Assembly (NCBI GenBank): GCA_905250025.1
Contig: CAJNOJ010000069.1
Coordinates: 6,458 to 70,457, forward strand
DNA length: 64,000 bases
Direction of reading: 5' to 3'
From: Adineta ricciae
Lineage: Eukaryota; Rotifera; Eurotatoria; Adinetida; Adinetidae
Under the pieces are notes generated by a model that worked only from the letters and a program-made list of their open reading frames with translations, had not been told where the DNA came from and searched no databases. Positions 62,117-64,000 of this stretch are shown piece after piece. The translations under genes were made by a program, and so were the position numbers. Positions within the stretch are counted from its first letter, which is position 1. Every line of letters starts with the position of its first letter.

Positions 62117-64000
62117 CTATGAACCAAATACATCGAAGAGATCAGTAAATGCCTGGGTGCCAGGTTGTGGTGGAGCTTGACGGGTCGGTTCCCATGGCAT
62201 TGCAGATTGCGGTCGATTGACTGCTGGCGCTGCCATGTGACTAAAATCACTTCCACCGAACATATTTGCACCAGGAGTTTTCGAACGGTTGGCCATAGAT
62301 TTTTTCATCAGTTCATGCGCCATATTAAAGTCCACCGGTCGGAATGGATCCGATTCGTCTAATTTTTGATTACCACCACCAGTTGATGCTGCCGAAGCCG
62401 AAAAGAATGGATCATCAGCTCGACTAACTCCAAACGGATCGGCTGTCGTTGGAAATGCGTTGAATGTATTATTCACATTGGCGGGCAAGCCGAACGGATC
62501 AGCAGACGTGCTCGTCGGTGACGTGACTTGTGATTGTTGTTTTGGAGTAACAACTTTATTAGCTGTAAGTGGTGGAACTGCTGTTTTAACTGGACTATCA
62601 GCCAGCTAAGGAAAACAATGAATAATCACTGATGAATGTCGAACAAAATGTGGTCATACCTGTTTGAATTTTAAGGTTAATTCATTGATTGCTGAGAGTG
62701 AATCTTTTTGTTCACTCTTCATATATTGTTCAATGAGTGCACGTTGACCTTCGACAACATTCTGATATCGTTCGAGATCAAGTTTAACTTGATTGAATTG
62801 CTGTTGTTTGTTCAAAAGTCGACTTTCAATGGTATTTTTTTCGTCACGGATTCTATTTAATGTTTGACGAACTTCTTGCTGAGCATCGGTTTCAACGGAC
62901 AGTTCATTGATCTTTTCTCGTGCTAGCTCAATTAAGCGATTTTCCTCTTTGATTCGCTGTTCGATATCATGAATATCTTTGATTGCCTTTTCCTTACGGT
63001 TTTGTATATCGCTCAGTTCGCTCTGCTTTTCGGTCATACGTTGTTGACGCTCAACTAGCGTTGCATTCACTGTTCCACATCGAAGCTCAAGTGATGCGAG
63101 CTCAGCGCGTTTATCTTTGACAGCTTGTTGTTTTTCATTGAATTGGATTTCGCATAAACTTTTCTCGCTGGTTAATGCATTGACTTCGCTCAATAATTGT
63201 TGCAATTCAGCATTGTCACTGTCATTAACTGAGAATGTCTTCGGTCGAAGCGATGGTGGAATCATATCATGCGAAAGTTCCATAGGAATTTGGTAGTTCG
63301 GTGCTGAAAATATCAAGAAAAAGAAGTTATATTCGTATAGGAAAGAAACGAACCTTGCAATTTCAGTTGAATGAAGTGCGATGCTAATGCAAATTGTTCA
63401 GGATTGAGTTTACCCGTTTGACCAATATCGCATAGATTCCATATATGCGATAGTACAAAATTGGGTAGGCCACTTGTCAGAAATGTTTGAAAAACATCAT
63501 TGCCTGACAAGAATCCGTCTTTATCTGAGTCGAGTTGATGAAATAGCACATCGAATTTTTGCTTGTCTTCGAAACTAACAATCCATTGATCGTCCGTTCG
63601 TTTCGATGGTGAGATTTGCGAAGGTGCCAACGATGCTAATGCGCCTCCTGCTGGCATGATATTCGGTAGACTAATATTGATGTCAACACCTGATACTCGA
63701 CGCATGCGTATTGGCATTAGATTTGTTGGTAATCGGTCGGGTAATTCGCGGATAGTTGCAGTTTTTACACCATGAATAAGAAACATTGCAATTGCGAATT
63801 CATTTCGATCTAATGCGCCATCTTCATCAATGTCACTCAAGTCCCAGATCTTATGCAATTGATCAGCTGATAGACCAGACTTGAGAAATATGGGCTTGAC
63901 AGATGTACCTGGTAATTTACTCATTGTTCCACTTAATTTCTCGAATGCAACATCAAATGTACAACGAGCTGTAGGTCCAATTGTCCACATATCCGCAACG
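62117..64000 (-). CDS. EPS15: EPS15-like endocytic adaptor, N-terminus off right edge
   Basis: Three exons are visible: 63354 to beyond 64000, 62660-63303 and 62117-62605 (593 residues before the stop, in frame to the edge). EPS15 scaffolds clathrin-coated pits by binding NPF proteins through EH domains and AP-2 through DPF motifs. Two EH domains are present: one with SDIDEDGALDRNEFAIAMFL and one with DSDKDGFLSGNDVFQTF ... NPEQFALASHF. They match EH2 and EH3 of vertebrate EPS15, so EH1 should lie further right. A coiled coil of about 190 residues follows (exon 62660-63303), beginning after EMIPPS-like DMIPPSLRPK. The C-terminus has four DPF sites (DPFGLP, DPFGVS, DPFFSA, DPFRPV). It is much shorter than in vertebrates, with few DPF repeats and no C-terminal ubiquitin-interacting motifs. 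Confidence 0.92.

Overview
This is a eukaryotic, metazoan window. It is AT-rich and gene-dense, and almost every gene is cut by many short introns (mostly 40-65 nt, GT...AG, typically GTAAGT/GTATGT donors). The genes are animal-specific: alpha-catenin, a receptor tyrosine kinase, EPS15, SNRK, DYRK1, KDM3, GPR155 and RNF217. A small-genome protostome fits best. A bdelloid rotifer is my leading guess from gene density, intron size and base composition, but I cannot prove it from one window. I saw no CRISPR, IS element, tRNA or rRNA.

I rebuilt gene models by hand: homologous reading frames were joined at GT/AG sites with matching phase, and each complete model was checked to be a multiple of three. 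Layout, left to right: one exon of a DYRK1 kinase (-) running off the left edge; an unidentified two-exon ORF (-); a tiny predicted myristoylated protein (+); a 15-exon KDM3 histone demethylase (-); a tandem array of four acid lipases (+, 7.9-16.0 kb); a small disordered protein with an AKAP-like helix (-); a PLAC8-family protein (-); SNRK kinase (-); an MTHFSD-like protein with a large extra N-terminus (-); VAP (+); gamma-tubulin (+); alpha-catenin (-); an F-box/LRR protein (+); cullin-2 (+); RNF217-type RBR ubiquitin ligase (+); a divergent Ig-type receptor tyrosine kinase (-); GPR155/LYCHOS (+); a kelch-repeat protein (+); a neuronal-calcium-sensor-like EF-hand protein with a long tail (+); an unidentified ORF (-); and EPS15 (-) running off the right edge.

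Most genes are conserved single-copy housekeeping or signalling genes with no evident operon. Several are arranged head-to-head across short shared promoters (KDM3/lipase 1, MTHFSD/VAP, alpha-catenin/F-box, RTK/GPR155). F-box/LRR, CUL2 and RNF217 are three consecutive ubiquitin-ligase genes on one strand; I treat this as coincidence unless conserved elsewhere.

The accessory part is the lipase array. Its copies keep intact catalytic triads but differ at the 5' end, which encodes the signal peptide: one has a small in-frame intron, one lacks an in-frame ATG, and one may have absorbed a former intron. Other points worth a second look are a 57-residue in-frame exon at the MI/MII hinge of alpha-catenin, a receptor tyrosine kinase with no APE motif and a charged insert in its N-lobe, an AKAP-type amphipathic helix, and a domain-swapped MTHFSD. 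I found no wholly new multi-gene system.
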